Part shown: piece by piece, positions 62,471 to 64,000 of the stretch
How the letters are laid out: every line of letters begins with the position of its first letter
Position numbering within the stretch: the first letter of the stretch is position 1
Assembly: GCA_949106495.1 (NCBI GenBank)
Contig: CARYZD010000001.1
Coordinates: 242,235 to 306,234 of the forward strand
Source of the DNA: an uncultured Clostridia bacterium
GTDB lineage: Bacteria; Bacillota; Clostridia; TANB77; CAG-465
Reading direction: 5' to 3'
DNA: 64,000 bases
Position numbers and translations under genes: made by a program
The notes under the pieces: generated by a model
The model's input: only the letters and a program-made list of their open reading frames with translations
Told to the model about the DNA's origin: nothing
Databases searched by the model: none

Positions 62471-62848
62471 CTATACCATATGATTTTCAAATGAACTTTT
62501 TATAAAATTAACAACTATTTCTGCTCCAAATATAAATATTGTCCCTATTATAATATATACTAAACTTTGTTTTATCTTTGCTTTATCCTGTGAATCTGCA
62601 TACATATATCTTACACCATTTATAACAATTCCAGCAACTCCTAAAACTTTTAATGTAAAGAACAGAGTTCCAAAAATATTATTTAATGGGTTACTAAATT
62701 TATCCGCAAGTGTAGAATTATTTGCTGTAACTTTATTTTTTATAGTATCATTTAATCCCTCTCCTAATGCTGCATATACTTGAGTTACACAAATAAACAT
62801 AACAAATATAACTAAACAAATAAATGATGTTTTTAAAAACTTTTTCAT
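62471..62848 (-). CDS. VirB2-like pilin, second copy
   Basis: The 125 residues have a signal peptide (about 1-26, ending QVYAA) and two membrane helices joined by GVRYMYADSQDKAKIKQSL, the same pattern as the other pilins. It ends IVVNFIKSSFENHMV. The ATG follows ACTAGGAGGTAA. An intercistronic hairpin with a plus-strand T tract lies upstream, after the first pilin gene, and a strong terminator lies downstream. VirB2 would polymerise into a pilus or line the channel. Confidence 0.85.
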   Translation of the reverse strand: MKKFLKTSFICLVIFVMFICVTQVYAALGEGLNDTIKNKVTANNSTLADKFSNPLNNIFGTLFFTLKVLGVAGIVINGVRYMYADSQDKAKIKQSLVYIIIGTIFIFGAEIVVNFIKSSFENHMV

Positions 62849-62862
62849 AATATTACCTCCTA

Positions 62863-62911
62863 GTTATACAAAGAATCTGGTTTAACACCAGATTCTCTAT
62901 AACTTTTTTTT
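62863..62911 (+). terminator. Intercistronic hairpin with plus-strand T tract
   Basis: GTTATA plus AGAATCTGGT pairs with ACCAGATTCT plus TATAAC around TTAAC, and eight T follow on the plus strand. On the minus strand eight A precede it and the ribosome site of the second pilin comes directly after, so for the pilin mRNA it may be a stabilising hairpin. On the plus strand it is a textbook terminator for an unknown transcript. Confidence 0.6.
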
Positions 62912-62928
62912 GATAGCAAGCTATCCAA

Positions 62929-63270
62929 TTATTTTGCAGCTTCATTTGCAGCTTTCATGATAAGATCAACAACGATTGATGCTCCGAATACTAGTATAGC
63001 ACCAACTACAAGTCCTAGCATACCACTTTTAATATCTGCTTTATTTTCTGCACTTGCAAACATGTATTTAACACCAGCATATACTATTGCAGCAACTGCT
63101 AATATTCTTAATACAGTTAATACAGTACCCCAGATATTATTTACCATTTTATCAACAGAACCTACAGAACCAGTTGGGTTAAATGGATCACCAGCTGCCC
63201 AAGCAACGTTTCCTAAAACAAAAACTGCTACAAGAACTATTGGCATAACTCTTAACATAAATTTCTTCAT
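62929..63270 (-). CDS. VirB2-like pilin, first copy
   Basis: The 113 residues have a signal peptide (about 1-25, ending AWAAG), a short Gly/Pro/Ser region and two membrane helices joined by GVKYMFASAENKADIKSGML, close to the TrbC/VirB2 pattern. I chose the ATG at 63270 (MKKFMLRV), nine bases behind AAAGGAGGG. A GTG at 63279 is in frame but lies against the ribosome site. It is the first gene of the pilin transcript, with a consensus promoter in front. Confidence 0.87.
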   Translation of the reverse strand: MKKFMLRVMPIVLVAVFVLGNVAWAAGDPFNPTGSVGSVDKMVNNIWGTVLTVLRILAVAAIVYAGVKYMFASAENKADIKSGMLGLVVGAILVFGASIVVDLIMKAANEAAK

Positions 63271-63302
63271 AATAAACACCCTCCTTTGTTTACTCTAATA
63301 TA

Positions 63303-63331
63303 ATTATACCAAATTTTAGTGCAAGAATCAA
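63303..63331 (-). promoter_or_regulatory. Promoter of the pilin transcript
   Basis: TTGATT (63326-63331), 17 bases ending TGG, and TATAAT (63303-63308) on the minus strand: a near-consensus extended -10 promoter, probably strong, which suits a major pilin. Confidence 0.75.
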
Positions 63332-63415
63332 TAGTTTTGGTTAATTTTGGCTTTCTATGAACTATTTTTTATACGTTTTTTACTAATTTTTACATGTTTT
63401 TAGATATTTATTTCA

Positions 63416-63444
63416 TTTACTTTTCAATTTTAAAATTATATAAT
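63416..63444 (+). promoter_or_regulatory. Promoter of the M23 peptidase gene
   Basis: TTTACT (63416-63421) and TATAAT (63439-63444) on the plus strand are 17 bases apart, divergent from the pilin promoter. Confidence 0.65.
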
Positions 63445-63461
63445 TTCATAGGTGATTTTTA

Positions 63462-63950
63462 TTGAAGAAATACATTATATTTTTAATTATCATTTTATTA
63501 TTTTCAATTAGTTCTATATCGGATAACAACAATGTTCAAAAATTTATATATCCTACTAAATATACTAATATCTCATCAGAATATGGATATCGAATATTAT
63601 ATGGTAATTCTAATTTTCATAATGGTATAGATTTTCTAGCCCCTCTTGGAAGTGAAATTTATGCAAGTGAATCTGGAATTATAGAATATGCAAGTTTTCT
63701 AAAAGATGGATACGGTAATACAGTTATTATTTCCCATGATTCTGGTATCAAAACGCTATATTGTCATATTTCTGAAACATTTATTGTAAAAGCTGGTCAA
63801 CATGTTAATAAAGGTGATATTGTTGGATATGTTGGTCCAAAATATCTTAGTAATGGTGTAATGAATGGAAATACAACAGGACCACACTTACATTTTAGTG
63901 TATTTGAAAATGGTAATACAATAAATCCATTTTTAATATTAAATAAATAA
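63462..63950 (+). CDS. M23 (LytM-type) cell-wall peptidase
   Basis: This secreted zinc endopeptidase would cut peptide cross-bridges or lipid-bound wall. The 162 residues have a signal peptide or anchor (about 1-20). The M23 motifs are complete: HNGID with His53 and Asp57, and HLHF with His142 and His144. The GTVIISHDSG-like and GxxVxKGDxxG segments (QHVNKGDIVGYVG) lie between. The start codon is TTG, behind AGGTGA with seven-base spacing. No ATG fits. It diverges from the pilin genes and could serve the T4SS, or sporulation as small SpoIIQ-like M23 proteins do. Confidence 0.9.
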   Translation: MKKYIIFLIIILLFSISSISDNNNVQKFIYPTKYTNISSEYGYRILYGNSNFHNGIDFLAPLGSEIYASESGIIEYASFLKDGYGNTVIISHDSGIKTLYCHISETFIVKAGQHVNKGDIVGYVGPKYLSNGVMNGNTTGPHLHFSVFENGNTINPFLILNK

Positions 63951-63954
63951 AAAT

Positions 63955-63978
63955 CTACGGGTATAACCCGTAGTTTTT
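63955..63978 (+). terminator. Terminator of the M23 peptidase gene
   Basis: CTACGGG and CCCGTAG pair perfectly around TATAA and are followed by TTTTT, four bases after the stop codon. Confidence 0.9.
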
Positions 63979-64000
63979 CTTTGCGCCCTATAAGGGACTA

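Noticed and set aside
43899..63270. An ICE with defined ends
   Set aside because: No integrase, att repeat, tRNA end or relaxase could be seen, so element borders cannot be supported.

Overview
The window is about 64 kb of very AT-rich DNA from a low-GC Firmicute, most likely an uncultured gut-type member of the Clostridia. The basis is the dcw gene order (mraZ, rsmH, ftsL, class B PBP, murE, mraY), a DNPR motif in MurE typical of meso-diaminopimelate cell walls, RNase J, a T-box leader on ileS, strong AGGAGG ribosome binding sites and Cna-B surface proteins. Nearly all genes are on the minus strand. No rRNA, tRNA, CRISPR array, integrase or transposase was seen.

Layout. 1-6.9 kb is the dcw cluster with an MraZ-type operator. 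7-11.2 kb has a cysteine desulfurase, a decayed YhcG (DUF1016) gene and a few membrane or coiled-coil hypotheticals. 11.3-14.9 kb is ileS (long, type 2-like) behind an Ile-specific T-box. 15-20.5 kb is a giant Cna-B surface protein (A). 20.6-25.6 kb has an 18-Cys miniprotein behind a 30-bp palindrome, a Fic toxin/antitoxin pair, gltX and rnj. 25.7-31 kb has a GT-C-like membrane protein, an LPETG pilin-like protein and two frameshifted genes back to back. 31-38 kb is the glycolytic operon gap-pgk-tpiA-gpmI-(zinc-ribbon gene)-eno. 38.2-43.7 kb is a second giant Cna-B protein (B), also 1822 residues, whose last about 140 residues closely match those of A.

The most interesting part is 46-64 kb, a type IV secretion (T4SS)-like locus. 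In transcription order it has two small VirB2-like pilins, a protein with two pilin modules in tandem, a PrgI/VirB3-like protein, a membrane-anchored VirB4 N-domain-like protein, a VirB4 ATPase, two paralogous N-terminal VirB6 halves, a separate C-terminal VirB6 half, small membrane-anchored VirB8-like proteins, and an 1182-residue wall hydrolase with lysozyme-like and CHAP domains. Two further paralogous anchored lipid-free proteins follow, and an M23 peptidase diverges from the first pilin. No relaxase or VirD4 coupling protein is visible, so the locus may be an incomplete view of a conjugative element or a resident secretion/pilus machine. Two genes in it have their Shine-Dalgarno sequence separated from the start codon by a perfect hairpin that would restore normal spacing when folded.

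Between the T4SS region and giant protein B lie a winged-helix/Replic_Relax-like gene, an S1-domain gene, a ribbon-helix-helix gene, and a 564-base gene-free stretch holding tandem plus-strand promoter/hairpin/terminator units that look like small RNAs. All functional calls rest on motifs read by eye. No database search was run.
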